Source: CAYUPY01 sp964446595
GTDB taxonomy: Bacteria > Patescibacteriota > Dojkabacteria > J137 > JAEUSD01
Direction: 5' to 3'
Assembly: GCA_964446595.1 (NCBI GenBank)
Contig: CAYUPY010000001.1
Span: 11,332 to 75,331, forward strand
DNA: 64,000 nt
Each line of letters starts with the position of its first letter. The first letter of the stretch is position 1. The notes beneath the pieces are model-generated. The model made no database searches. It was given only the letters and a program-made list of their open reading frames with translations, and was not told where the DNA came from. The position numbers and the translations under genes were made by a program. Positions 18,163 through 26,928 of the stretch are shown piece after piece.

Positions 18163-19407
18163 ATGGCTCAAATTACAGATATTCTGGCCCGTCAAATTTT
18201 GGATTCTCGGGGCAATCCTACAGTTGAAGTTGATGTTTTGCTGGATGATAATAGCTTTGGAAGAGCAGCGGTACCTAGTGGGGCCTCCACCGGTGCGCAC
18301 GAAGCACTTGAACTGCGTGATGGCGATAAAAGCAAATACCTAGGTAAATCCGTAGAAAAAGCAGTAGAAAACGCCCGCACTACGATCCTGGAGGCAGTAA
18401 AGGGTAAAGATTTTGAAGAACAAAGTGAACTGGATTCCTTTTTGAATGAACTAGATGGAACTGAAAATAAAGGTAACTTGGGTGCAAACGCCATTTTAGG
18501 TGTATCATTGGCGTTCGCCTGGGCTAACGCCAACTCTCGTGAACAAAGTTTGTTTGAGTACATCGGTGATGTTTATGAAACAGAAGACTACAGTCTTCCC
18601 AGACCAATGTTCAACATTATGAATGGTGGTAAGCACGCTAACTGGTCAACTGACATTCAAGAGTTTATGGTAATTTCTCATGCGGAAATGTTCTCCGAGC
18701 AAATACAAATGGGTGTGGAAATTTTTCAACACCTAGGCAAACTTTTGGAGGCGAAAGGGCTTTCTACAAATATCGGTAATGAAGGGGGATATGCTCCTGG
18801 ATTTAGCTCTAATCAAGAAGCTTTCGAGATTATTTCTCAGGCAGTGGAAAAAGCTGGCTATCGATTAGGAGAAGATGTTTCTTTTGCTCTTGATGTTGCT
18901 GCTAGCGAATTTTATGATGCTGAGCGCAATTTGTATGTTCTGAAAACTGAAGACCGAGAGTTGACCACCGCTGAGTGGAGTAGTTATTTAGACGAATTAA
19001 TGGGAAAGTACCCTTTAATTAGTATTGAGGATCCGTTTGGGGAGGATCATTGGGAGGCGTGGCAAGAGTTCCATGCTACCCACAAAGAATTGCAACTTGT
19101 AGGAGATGATCTTTTGGTGACCAATAAAGACCGCGTTTCCAAGGCTATCGACACTGAAAGTTGTAACGCACTACTCGTAAAGGTCAACCAGATTGGTACT
19201 CTTACAGAGACTCTAGAAGCAATGTGCACAGCACAAAAGGCTGGTTGGAATAATGTAGTCTCCCACCGCAGTGGTGAAACCGAAGATGTCACAATCTCAC
19301 ACCTAGCGGTTGGAACTGCTTGCGGGCAAATCAAAACTGGTGCTCCAAGTAGAGGCGAACGCACCGCTAAGTACAACGAATTGATCCGCATTGCTGAAGA
19401 ACTGTAA
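18163..19407 (+). CDS. eno: Enolase
   Basis: Converts 2-phosphoglycerate to phosphoenolpyruvate in lower glycolysis. The start is set at ATG 18163 (MAQITDILARQILDSRGNP), because that is where family similarity begins; the frame is open 21 codons further upstream to 18100. The product is 414 residues, slightly shorter than the usual 430. Seen: SGASTGAHEALELRDG at the mobile substrate loop, NIGNEGGYAP with the general-acid Glu, ISIEDPFGEDHWEAW and VGDDLLVTN for metal ligands, LLVKVNQIGTLTE with the catalytic Lys, and VVSHRSGETED. Together with gpmI in this window it covers two consecutive glycolytic steps. An imperfect hairpin (18508-18533) lies in the coding sequence. Confidence 0.97.
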   Translation: MAQITDILARQILDSRGNPTVEVDVLLDDNSFGRAAVPSGASTGAHEALELRDGDKSKYLGKSVEKAVENARTTILEAVKGKDFEEQSELDSFLNELDGTENKGNLGANAILGVSLAFAWANANSREQSLFEYIGDVYETEDYSLPRPMFNIMNGGKHANWSTDIQEFMVISHAEMFSEQIQMGVEIFQHLGKLLEAKGLSTNIGNEGGYAPGFSSNQEAFEIISQAVEKAGYRLGEDVSFALDVAASEFYDAERNLYVLKTEDRELTTAEWSSYLDELMGKYPLISIEDPFGEDHWEAWQEFHATHKELQLVGDDLLVTNKDRVSKAIDTESCNALLVKVNQIGTLTETLEAMCTAQKAGWNNVVSHRSGETEDVTISHLAVGTACGQIKTGAPSRGERTAKYNELIRIAEEL

Positions 19408-19445
19408 AAGCCCTAAAATAAAAATATTAGTTTAAGTGAATTTTA

Positions 19446-20996
19446 ATGCTGCCCATTCGCGATAAGTTTGGTTCTAGATTATTCTTAGTGCTTACTACGC
19501 TTATCCTACTGTTGGCTACAATCGCAGTAGGAGTAGGCGGTGAGTATTTAATCCGGCTACGTGCTCAAGATAACTTCCGCCTGCAGTTGGTTGAAACTGC
19601 AGGCAACCTACAATCCCGGCTTGATAGTTATGGCCAATTGATACTGGGAATAGAAGCATTCATTACACTTAACGATAATGTCACCCTTTCTGATCTAAAC
19701 GCCTATACTGAAGGCATTAGACTAAAACGAGATTTCCAGGGGGTATCTTCAATTGGTTTGGTGAGAGGGATTACAAAAGAGGAATTACCTCAATTTCGAG
19801 ATAGCTTGACTGTAGAAGTAGCAGAGTTTACTACAGGCAGAATCAACACCTTGCCGTTGATGCCTACAGGAAATGAAATTTTGACTGAGGAAAATTCAAT
19901 TGACGGCAAATATTATGTAGTTGAGTATATAGGCCCAGCTACTGATGACACTTTACGCATATCTGGCCTAAACACGGCACAATTCGCCGATAGAAGACAG
20001 GCAATCATCAAAGCGTTAGGAAGCGAAAAGTCTGTCGCTACAGACAACTTAGAGTTGGCTACCGGATTAAATGGCTTCATTCTGTATAAGCGAATCGCGA
20101 CACAAGACGGAAACGCCGAGGATCTAATTGCCCTATCTTTCCGTTCAAATGACTTTTACCGTGAACTACTAAAAGACTTATTAAATACTCAAGACATTCG
20201 CGTCAGCCTCAAAGAAGCTGATAATTCAGTTTTGTTTGAAGAAGGCGGTATCATTGATCCTTATTTTAAAGAAGATATCATACTTAATTTTGGCGGCCGT
20301 CAGTTTGTATTCACACTTGAGGGGGATAAAAACTTCCGCCAAATTAGCACTTCTATAAATTTGCCCTTACTGCTTTCCGCAGCAGTGGGAATTACTTCAA
20401 CTCTGATCCTACTCTTCATCATTAATTTAAATAAAACCAAAGAAGATACAGAAAAATTAGCAGCAGACTCTGCTTCTAAAGCAGAAAGGCTTGAAGATCA
20501 AATTCAGACTATTTTAGACAATACTTCAATTATGGTTTATGTTAAAGGTAATGATGGTAAATACCAATTAGTAAATAAAGAGTTTTCACGACTAGTAGGA
20601 GAGCAGACTATTAATATGATTGGTAAAACTGATTTTGATATTTTCCCTGCTTCGATTGCTGCCCGGATTGTCGAAAATGATCGTAAAGTAGTCAGTACAA
20701 AAGCTAGGCAGCAGTTCGAGGAAAAAATACCAAATACAAATGGCACTGAAGAGATTTACTACAGCCAAAAGTTCCCTCTGTTAAATGCCCAAAATGAAGT
20801 GTATGCTATTGGTGGAGTGTCTACCAATGTGACTGAGCAAAAGAAAAATACAGAAAAACTTGAAGAACGACGGGCCGAACTTGAAAGAGTAAATAATATG
20901 ATGATTGATCGAGAGCTTAAAATGATTGAATTAAAGGAAAGAATCAAACAACTTGAACAGACAGAAGGAGGGGAACCGGATAATGAGCAAACTTGA
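19446..20996 (+). CDS. CHASE-PAS membrane sensor protein without kinase domain
   Basis: Probable extracellular-signal sensor. TM1 lies at about residues 10-35, an extracytoplasmic CHASE domain at about 40-290 (IEAFITLNDNVTLSDLNAYT, then DFQGVSSIGLVRGI), TM2 at about 305-325, a PAS domain at about 345-465 (LDNTSIMVYVKGNDGKYQLV, ending IGGVSTNVTEQ) and a C-terminal coiled coil to about 505. There is no HisKA or ATPase domain; output presumably passes to the kinase gene that follows, whose ATG (20983) overlaps this gene's end by 14 nt. It starts 38 nt after eno and opens the run leading into the pilus genes. A 10-bp hairpin (19579-19604) lies 133 nt after the start. Confidence 0.88.
   Translation: MLPIRDKFGSRLFLVLTTLILLLATIAVGVGGEYLIRLRAQDNFRLQLVETAGNLQSRLDSYGQLILGIEAFITLNDNVTLSDLNAYTEGIRLKRDFQGVSSIGLVRGITKEELPQFRDSLTVEVAEFTTGRINTLPLMPTGNEILTEENSIDGKYYVVEYIGPATDDTLRISGLNTAQFADRRQAIIKALGSEKSVATDNLELATGLNGFILYKRIATQDGNAEDLIALSFRSNDFYRELLKDLLNTQDIRVSLKEADNSVLFEEGGIIDPYFKEDIILNFGGRQFVFTLEGDKNFRQISTSINLPLLLSAAVGITSTLILLFIINLNKTKEDTEKLAADSASKAERLEDQIQTILDNTSIMVYVKGNDGKYQLVNKEFSRLVGEQTINMIGKTDFDIFPASIAARIVENDRKVVSTKARQQFEEKIPNTNGTEEIYYSQKFPLLNAQNEVYAIGGVSTNVTEQKKNTEKLEERRAELERVNNMMIDRELKMIELKERIKQLEQTEGGEPDNEQT
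19579..19604. repeat. Inverted repeat, 10-bp arms, 6-nt loop
   Basis: GCCTGCAGTT (19579-19588), loop GGTTGA, AACTGCAGGC (19595-19604), in the codons just after TM1 of the CHASE-PAS sensor. Confidence 0.9.
20965..20973 (+). promoter_or_regulatory. Strong Shine-Dalgarno setting the kinase start
   Basis: AAGGAGGGG ends 9 nt before ATG 20983. It supports 20983 over the upstream in-frame start at 20953, which has no such site. Confidence 0.75.
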
Positions 20997-22884
20997 TAGC
21001 CCTTCCACAATGGAGATGGCACATCTAGCACTTTTAAGTCCAGATCTTATGTGTGCTATCGATGAAAAGGGTACTTTAATTGTGGTTAACGATACCTTCG
21101 CCAGCATTCTACAGCGCAAGGATGATGAATTAAAAGGAGAAAACTTTTTTACATTTATTTATAGTGATGACATTAGCGAGGTGGTTGATAAACTAAAGGA
21201 ATTAAAACCTACAGAGTTTATCCGCTTCATCTTTCGCTTATCTATCACCGGACAGGGACCCGTCCAAATTGATTGGAGTGCTACCAAACATCAGAACCTA
21301 ATCTACCTCACAGGAAGACAGACTTCGGCGATTGGATTTGACGCAGAGAATACTCTTGAAAATGAATCACTTAACGCCTTTTTGAAATACGCACCTGCCG
21401 CAATCGCCTTTTTTGACACCAACATGCGGTACCTAGCAGCCAGTCAGCGTTGGTATTCTGATTACAGCATTAAGGAGGAAATAATTGGTAAATCCCACTA
21501 CGAAGTTTTTCCAATGGTTAGTGAAGAATGGAAACAAGTTCATGCCCACTGTTTACAAGGGAATATTGCTGAACGTGAAGAAGACAGTTTTGTAGATGTG
21601 AACAGCAAAACACAATGGATAAAATGGGCAATTCATCCCTGGTATACGAATGAGGGCAAGGTAGGCGGGATTATTATGTTTACGGATATCATTACAGAAC
21701 AAAAGCAAGGTGAAAGAGAGCTCCTTAAACGCAACCGTGAACTAGAAAAACTAAAGCGTGCAACCTTAAATATTCTGGAAGATGTGGAAGCAGAAAAAAA
21801 TAAGGCATCCCAAGAAAAAGAAAAATTATCTCTAATACTACAGAGTATCGGAGACGGCGTGGTAGTTATGGATCAAGATCAAAAGATATTACTTACAAAT
21901 AAGATCACTTCTGACTTAACCGGCTATTCACAGTCAGAGTTGATAGGGCAGCCCTATTATGAGGTTTTGCGTTTTGTTGACAAATTTGGCAAGCCGTTTA
22001 CTAAGTTTATAGATGATGTTTATGAGAGAGGTTTAGTGTCTTCATTAGGCAATGACGTTTCCTTGGTAAAAAAAGACGGAGAGGTCATTGCCGTTTCAGA
22101 TTCAGCAGCCCCAATTAAAATTAATGACGTAATTACAGGTTGTATTGTTATTTTCAGAGATGCCACTCAAGAAAGAAAGGTAGATCAGATGAAGTCCGAT
22201 TTTGTATCTATTGCTTCTCACCAATTGCGCACGCCGCTCACAGCGGTTAAATGGTATGCTGAACTCTTATCGAGCGAACTAGAGAAGGGTCCAGACGAGC
22301 ATAAACAATTAGTAAACGAAATTGTGACTAGCAACCATCGTATGATAATGCTTGTTAATGATCTACTATCGGTCTCACGCATAGAACGAGATACGGATAT
22401 GAATGTCAAGACTTCTGAACTTAATCTTAATAAATTGGTGGAGGAAACCATAAAAGAAAACTCAGCTTTGACCCGTAGCCAGGAAGTAAAAGTCTTGAAT
22501 CAAGTACCCCAAGATTTAGAAATTACCGCAGATAAAGATAAATTATTTGAAGTTTTGAAAAATTTGGTCAATAATGGCGTAAAGTATTCATCTCGAGGAG
22601 GGCAGGTAGAAGTAGCAGCAGAACTTGTTCAACCAGGAGGTGAGGGTAACCAAAACGTCAGGATTACGGTGACTGATCACGGAATAGGAATTCCTGAACA
22701 CCAAAAACCTGAAGTGTTCCGAAAATTCTTTAGAGCTGACAATGCAACTCGTTTGCAAACTGAAGGAAACGGCCTTGGTCTCTACATAGTCAAATCTTTT
22801 GTAGAGGCACATAAAGGACAAATAACTTTCGAGTCTGAAGAAGGAAAAGGAACAAAATTTATTGTTACACTGCCTAATACTTAA
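20983..22884 (+). CDS. Cytoplasmic multi-PAS sensor histidine kinase
   Basis: Autophosphorylating kinase of a two-component system. It has no transmembrane segment and so probably works with the CHASE-PAS protein encoded just before it. PAS 1 is at about residues 10-110 (LSPDLMCAIDEKGTLIVVND), PAS 2 at about 125-245, then a short coiled coil, PAS 3 at about 280-400, HisKA with the phospho-acceptor His413 (SIASHQLRTPLTAVKWY), and HATPase_c at about 510-633 with N box NNGVKYS, G1 DHGIGIP and G2 GNGLGLYIVKSF. 633 residues from ATG 20983. It lies 16 nt before the receiver gene, its likely phosphorylation partner, and upstream of pilB. Confidence 0.93.
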   Translation: MSKLDSPSTMEMAHLALLSPDLMCAIDEKGTLIVVNDTFASILQRKDDELKGENFFTFIYSDDISEVVDKLKELKPTEFIRFIFRLSITGQGPVQIDWSATKHQNLIYLTGRQTSAIGFDAENTLENESLNAFLKYAPAAIAFFDTNMRYLAASQRWYSDYSIKEEIIGKSHYEVFPMVSEEWKQVHAHCLQGNIAEREEDSFVDVNSKTQWIKWAIHPWYTNEGKVGGIIMFTDIITEQKQGERELLKRNRELEKLKRATLNILEDVEAEKNKASQEKEKLSLILQSIGDGVVVMDQDQKILLTNKITSDLTGYSQSELIGQPYYEVLRFVDKFGKPFTKFIDDVYERGLVSSLGNDVSLVKKDGEVIAVSDSAAPIKINDVITGCIVIFRDATQERKVDQMKSDFVSIASHQLRTPLTAVKWYAELLSSELEKGPDEHKQLVNEIVTSNHRMIMLVNDLLSVSRIERDTDMNVKTSELNLNKLVEETIKENSALTRSQEVKVLNQVPQDLEITADKDKLFEVLKNLVNNGVKYSSRGGQVEVAAELVQPGGEGNQNVRITVTDHGIGIPEHQKPEVFRKFFRADNATRLQTEGNGLGLYIVKSFVEAHKGQITFESEEGKGTKFIVTLPNT

Positions 22885-22900
22885 TTATTAATACGCTTAT

Positions 22901-23371
22901 ATGCAAGATGAGTTAACACCAGAAACCGAGGAGCAAACATCAACTGAAACTACTGTTGCGGAAGATGCTCAAACTGTTTCAGAGGACGCTCAAGCTGATA
23001 CCTCTGCTTCGGCTTCAATATTAATTGTTGAAGACGAAAGCCCTTTGGCCAACGCTGTGAATTTAAAGCTGAAAAGCGCTGGATTTGAAGTTCACCGCGC
23101 AGCTGATGGGGTAGAGGGTCTAGAGATCTTAGAACAAAATAAAATAGATTTAGTGTTACTAGATCTACTGCTTCCTAATTTAGATGGATTCGAGGTACTA
23201 CGTCGTATCCGCGAAATGGGAAACAATGTACATGTCGTGATTACATCAAACCTAAGTCAGGAAGAAGATCGCAAAAAAGCAATGGATCTAGGTGCTAATG
23301 ATTACTTAGTTAAATCAGATATTCAACTTTCTGAATTGGTTGAGTACATTAATAAACACCTTAAGTCATAG
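22901..23371 (+). CDS. Single-domain response regulator (receiver only)
   Basis: Phosphoryl acceptor without an output domain. An acidic Thr/Glu-rich leader occupies residues 1-37, then a complete receiver: acidic pocket Glu45-Asp46, phospho-acceptor Asp88 (LVLLDLLLP), Thr115 (VITSN) and Lys138 (YLVKSD). With no DNA-binding domain and a position between the kinase gene and pilB, it most likely acts by protein contact, possibly on the pilus assembly machinery, as CheY-like proteins do. That target is inferred from context. Confidence 0.92.
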   Translation: MQDELTPETEEQTSTETTVAEDAQTVSEDAQADTSASASILIVEDESPLANAVNLKLKSAGFEVHRAADGVEGLEILEQNKIDLVLLDLLLPNLDGFEVLRRIREMGNNVHVVITSNLSQEEDRKKAMDLGANDYLVKSDIQLSELVEYINKHLKS

Positions 23372-23399
23372 GAATATCTAAACTAAACAACTTAAACAC

Positions 23400-25076
23400 A
23401 TGCCCAACTCCGCACAAAAAGAAACAATTAAGGTAATTGATTTACTCGTTGAACAAAACTTTATTGATGCGGAGACTGCCACAGAGGCTAAAGAAAAAGG
23501 TGGAAAAGATGGCCCTGTAGCTTATTTGATTGAGCGCGGTAAAATCACCAAAAACTTGGTAGGCCAGGCAATTGCAGAATACTACAAGCTGCCCTATGGT
23601 TATCTAGACATTGGTCAAGTTGACAAGTCAGTATTAGGGCAAGTGCCTCAGCAGTTAGCTTATGAAATGAGAGCTATTGCTCTAGAAGTTACTGAGGAGC
23701 AAGCCATTATTGTTACTGATTCTCCACACAAAGTTGAGTTAATTAACGAAGTCTTAGCTGAGATTTTCCCTGATCGTAAGATTGTGTTCAAGTACGCACT
23801 TCCTGATGAAATTGATGAAGCCTTACGTGCATATCAAAGCTCAATTACAGAGAAGATTGAAGAAATTCTTAAAGAAAAACAAGGCTTTGCTAGTAAGATC
23901 TTCACAGCCATGGTGGAGGAATCTATTGCCCAGAACGTTTCCGACATTCACATGGAACCCGCTGATGAATATGTGAAAATTCGATTCCGTATTGACGGAA
24001 GTCTGGTAGAAATCACCCGTATTGAAAAAGATATATATGCCAACCTTATCAATCATATTAAAATCTTAGCTAAGCTAAGAATCGACAAGCATTACAACCC
24101 TCAAGATGGAGCTATCCGGTTCAAAACGAAAATCGGTAATGTGGATTTGCGTGTGTCTCTCGTACCTCTATTGGAAGGTGAAAAAACTGTAATTCGTATT
24201 CTTTCTAATTACGCACGTCAACTTTCATTATCCGAACTAGGTTTATCAGAAGTAAGTCGTAGGTTAGTAAGTAAAGCTAGTAAACTTACCTATGGAATGA
24301 TTTTAACGACTGGTCCTACGGGTTCAGGTAAAACTACAACTTTGTATTCTATTTTAAGAATTCTAAATACACCAGAAACAAATATCACTACTATTGAAGA
24401 CCCAGTAGAGTACAGGGTTGAAGGTGTAAACCAGATTCAAGTGAATCGTGATAACGATATTACTTTTGCTTCAGGACTGCGTTCGATTGTACGTCAGGAC
24501 CCGAATATTATTCTGGTAGGAGAAATACGCGATCAAGAAACTGTAGAAATTGCTGTTAACGCCTCCCTAACAGGACATTTGCTGCTATCAAGCTTTCACG
24601 CTAACGATGCAGCCTCTACTATCCCTCGTATTCTGGAGATGGGAACAGAGCCATTCTTGTTAGCATCAACCTTAAAGCTGATTATCGCCCAAAGATTAGT
24701 TAGGCGCACTTGTCCTTATTGTAAAGTGAGTCACGAGTATGACAAACACGAGCTATCTGAACTCGTGCACGACTATAAAAAATTCTTTGAGCACGATTCT
24801 GCACGTCTTTATCGAGGTAAGGGTTGTGATCGTTGTAATGGCACTGGTTTCCTGGGCAGAGTGGGTATTTTTGAATTAATCTACGTCACGGAAGCAATTC
24901 AAGACTTAATTCTCAAAAGATCTTCTGCTAAAGAAATCTGGGAAGCAGCTCGTGATGAAGGTGCTGTGTCTTTCTTTGAAGATGGTCTACTTAAGGTAAG
25001 AGAAGGAAATGTAGCTCTTGAAGAACTTGTGCGAGTTGCCCCTCAAGAGATTGATAGTGAGAGCGTTTACAGCTAA
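23400..25076 (+). CDS. pilB: Type IV pilus assembly ATPase PilB (GspE family)
   Basis: Hexameric ATPase that powers pilus extension at the cytoplasmic membrane. The N-terminal MshEN-like region (about 1-145) precedes the ATPase core: Walker A GPTGSGKTTTLYS near residue 305, Asp box ITTIEDPVEY, Walker B ILVGEIRDQETVEIA, and His box GHLLLSSFHANDAAS. A C-terminal four-cysteine zinc element (CPYC...CDRCNGTGFLGRVGIFEL) is intact. At 558 residues it is of normal length. It lies 28 nt after the receiver gene and 8 nt before pilC. No pilT retraction ATPase is in the window. Confidence 0.96.
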   Translation: MPNSAQKETIKVIDLLVEQNFIDAETATEAKEKGGKDGPVAYLIERGKITKNLVGQAIAEYYKLPYGYLDIGQVDKSVLGQVPQQLAYEMRAIALEVTEEQAIIVTDSPHKVELINEVLAEIFPDRKIVFKYALPDEIDEALRAYQSSITEKIEEILKEKQGFASKIFTAMVEESIAQNVSDIHMEPADEYVKIRFRIDGSLVEITRIEKDIYANLINHIKILAKLRIDKHYNPQDGAIRFKTKIGNVDLRVSLVPLLEGEKTVIRILSNYARQLSLSELGLSEVSRRLVSKASKLTYGMILTTGPTGSGKTTTLYSILRILNTPETNITTIEDPVEYRVEGVNQIQVNRDNDITFASGLRSIVRQDPNIILVGEIRDQETVEIAVNASLTGHLLLSSFHANDAASTIPRILEMGTEPFLLASTLKLIIAQRLVRRTCPYCKVSHEYDKHELSELVHDYKKFFEHDSARLYRGKGCDRCNGTGFLGRVGIFELIYVTEAIQDLILKRSSAKEIWEAARDEGAVSFFEDGLLKVREGNVALEELVRVAPQEIDSESVYS

Positions 25077-25084
25077 ACTGCAAT

Positions 25085-26473
25085 ATGAAGAAAAAAGCTA
25101 GATGGATAAATCCGCTTGCCAAGTTGATGGAAAGTATCAACGATCCAGACGGTGGTTTACAGTTCTCATATCAAGTAACCCAAAAGAGAAGACTTTTCGA
25201 TTCTTTGGCAGCCATGTTGAGGGCCGGGATCGATATCACTGCTGCACTTGAGAGTTTGCTGCGGGAACGGCGTAGCACTTTTGAAACAAATCTTATCACT
25301 CAAATGGTTGCTGACTTGCATGATGGTATGCCTATTTGGAAGACCCTAGAGAAGTATGACATGGTTCCCACTCAATTGTTGGCACTAGTAAGAATTGGTG
25401 AGGAATCAGGTACTTTGCCTCAAAATATTCGAGCGGTGCAAAGACAGATGACAAAAAACAAGCAGTTTACGGCCAGACTTCGTTCGGCTAGTCTTTACCC
25501 TGCATTTGTGTTTGTGTTGCTAATGGTAGTCACTACTGTGGTCATGGTATTTGTGTTGCCCAGATTGGCCGATGTGTATGACAGTTTTGGCAATGATCTT
25601 CCGTGGTATACAGAGGCACTAATTACATTGGGAGAGTTTATGGAAAAATATGGGTTAGTTGTTGTACCATGGTTTATAATTCTGACGATTTTAGCTGTTT
25701 ATTTTGCCTTCTTCCATAAAAAGTACAAATGGATAGGTGAAAGAATCATGTTTAATTTTCCATTGATTGGAAAATTAGTTATCGAGTTGCAGGTAGCCCG
25801 CATGGGTCAGATGCTTCATAACCTAACAATGGGTGGTATCACTATAGATAAAGCATTAGCTCTGCTAGTAGACACCACAGACAATCATATTTATCGTAAC
25901 TTTTACGCGCAAATTAACTACGAATTACTTCAAGGTCATACAATCGGTTACGCTTTTCAAAAAATAAAACGCTCTTCTAAAATCCTACCGTTAGTAGCCC
26001 AGCAGATGATTATTAGTGGAGAACAAACTGGAGAGCTTGTACTGTCTTTTCAACAAGTTGGGGAAGAATTTGAACAGCGCACCGAAACTTCTGCCAAAGA
26101 CTTTGGCACAGTATTTGAACCAATTTTGATCGTTGGAGTATGGATAGGTGTAGCATTAGTAGCCTTTGCCGTAATTATTCCGTTGTACAGCGTTGTTGGC
26201 AACTTTGATTCTATTACTAACCCCACCACCGCTTCACCAAACGATCTCTCTACATCTGGTGTCATAGATTTTGGGAATAACAATGACGGTGAGGATGAAG
26301 GTGGTGACTCTTTGGAAGACATTTTCAATCAAAATAAAACCAGCAGTAGCCAGACATCGTCCAGCACCAGTGTTAGCACTTCAAGCGCAGCTAGAAGTGC
26401 GGAAGAAACTAAGGATGATGAATTAAGTGGTGTCGAAGAAGGGTCAGATATTGATTTTAGCCCTGACAGATAG
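25085..26473 (+). CDS. pilC: Type IV pilus inner-membrane platform protein PilC (GspF family)
   Basis: Polytopic platform around which the pilus is assembled by PilB. Two GspF repeats are visible: FDSLAAMLRAGIDITAALESLL with VRIGEESGTLPQNIR in the first, and MGQMLHNLTMGGITIDKALALL with MIISGEQTGELVLSF in the second. Hydrophobic segments lie near residues 140-160, 185-215 and 350-375. After the last helix there is an unusual tail of about 75 residues, rich in Asn, Ser, Thr and acidic residues, that typical PilC proteins lack. The tail's role is unknown. Confidence 0.95.
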   Translation: MKKKARWINPLAKLMESINDPDGGLQFSYQVTQKRRLFDSLAAMLRAGIDITAALESLLRERRSTFETNLITQMVADLHDGMPIWKTLEKYDMVPTQLLALVRIGEESGTLPQNIRAVQRQMTKNKQFTARLRSASLYPAFVFVLLMVVTTVVMVFVLPRLADVYDSFGNDLPWYTEALITLGEFMEKYGLVVVPWFIILTILAVYFAFFHKKYKWIGERIMFNFPLIGKLVIELQVARMGQMLHNLTMGGITIDKALALLVDTTDNHIYRNFYAQINYELLQGHTIGYAFQKIKRSSKILPLVAQQMIISGEQTGELVLSFQQVGEEFEQRTETSAKDFGTVFEPILIVGVWIGVALVAFAVIIPLYSVVGNFDSITNPTTASPNDLSTSGVIDFGNNNDGEDEGGDSLEDIFNQNKTSSSQTSSSTSVSTSSAARSAEETKDDELSGVEEGSDIDFSPDR

Positions 26474-26478
26474 ACTGC

Positions 26479-26928
26479 ATGCAACCTTATCTTAAAAAAG
26501 TATCAGCTTTCACCTTACTTGAGGTGATATTAGTGGTAGCAATTCTAGCTTTATTAGTTAGTGCTGGTTTATCTATTGGCATCCGTTCATTTAGCCAGCA
26601 GCAGCTAACGGCAAATAGGGATCTAGTGGTGAACATGTTGTATCAAGCTCAAGCATACGCCAGAGCAGGTGTGAATGATACAAATTGGGGAATTCGTATT
26701 CAGCCAAACAATCAGTTGTACTTGTTTTCGGGCAACACTTTTGCCACCAGAGATGTAAGTGAGGATGTTATCTTTAACCTAAGTGATACCATAGTGGCAA
26801 GCGGAACAACAGAAATTGTATTTAATAGAGTTTCTGGCTTTCCAGTTAGCACCGCCGCCATCAGCATAGCTGATGGCGGCGAAACTTTACCTATAAACAT
26901 CAACAGCATTGGGACAATTGACCTGTAA
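26479..26928 (+). CDS. Prepilin-like protein (GspH/minor pilin type)
   Basis: Minor pilin or pseudopilin. The class III leader is short (MQPYLKKVSA) and the cleaved form would begin FTLLEVILVVAILALLVSAG with Glu5, followed by the usual 20-residue hydrophobic helix. Residue -1 is Ala rather than Gly. The C-terminal domain of about 110 residues has little similarity I can name but fits the GspH pattern (an N-terminal helix, then SFSQQQLTANRDLVVNML). It starts 5 nt after pilC and its end overlaps the next pilin gene's start. A 13-bp hairpin (26853-26881) lies near its 3' end. Confidence 0.88.
   Translation: MQPYLKKVSAFTLLEVILVVAILALLVSAGLSIGIRSFSQQQLTANRDLVVNMLYQAQAYARAGVNDTNWGIRIQPNNQLYLFSGNTFATRDVSEDVIFNLSDTIVASGTTEIVFNRVSGFPVSTAAISIADGGETLPININSIGTIDL
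26853..26881. repeat. GC-rich inverted repeat, 13-bp perfect arms, 3-nt loop
   Basis: CGCCGCCATCAGC (26853-26865), loop ATA, GCTGATGGCGGCG (26869-26881), near the 3' end of the first pilin gene and 28-56 nt before the start of the next one. Confidence 0.95.
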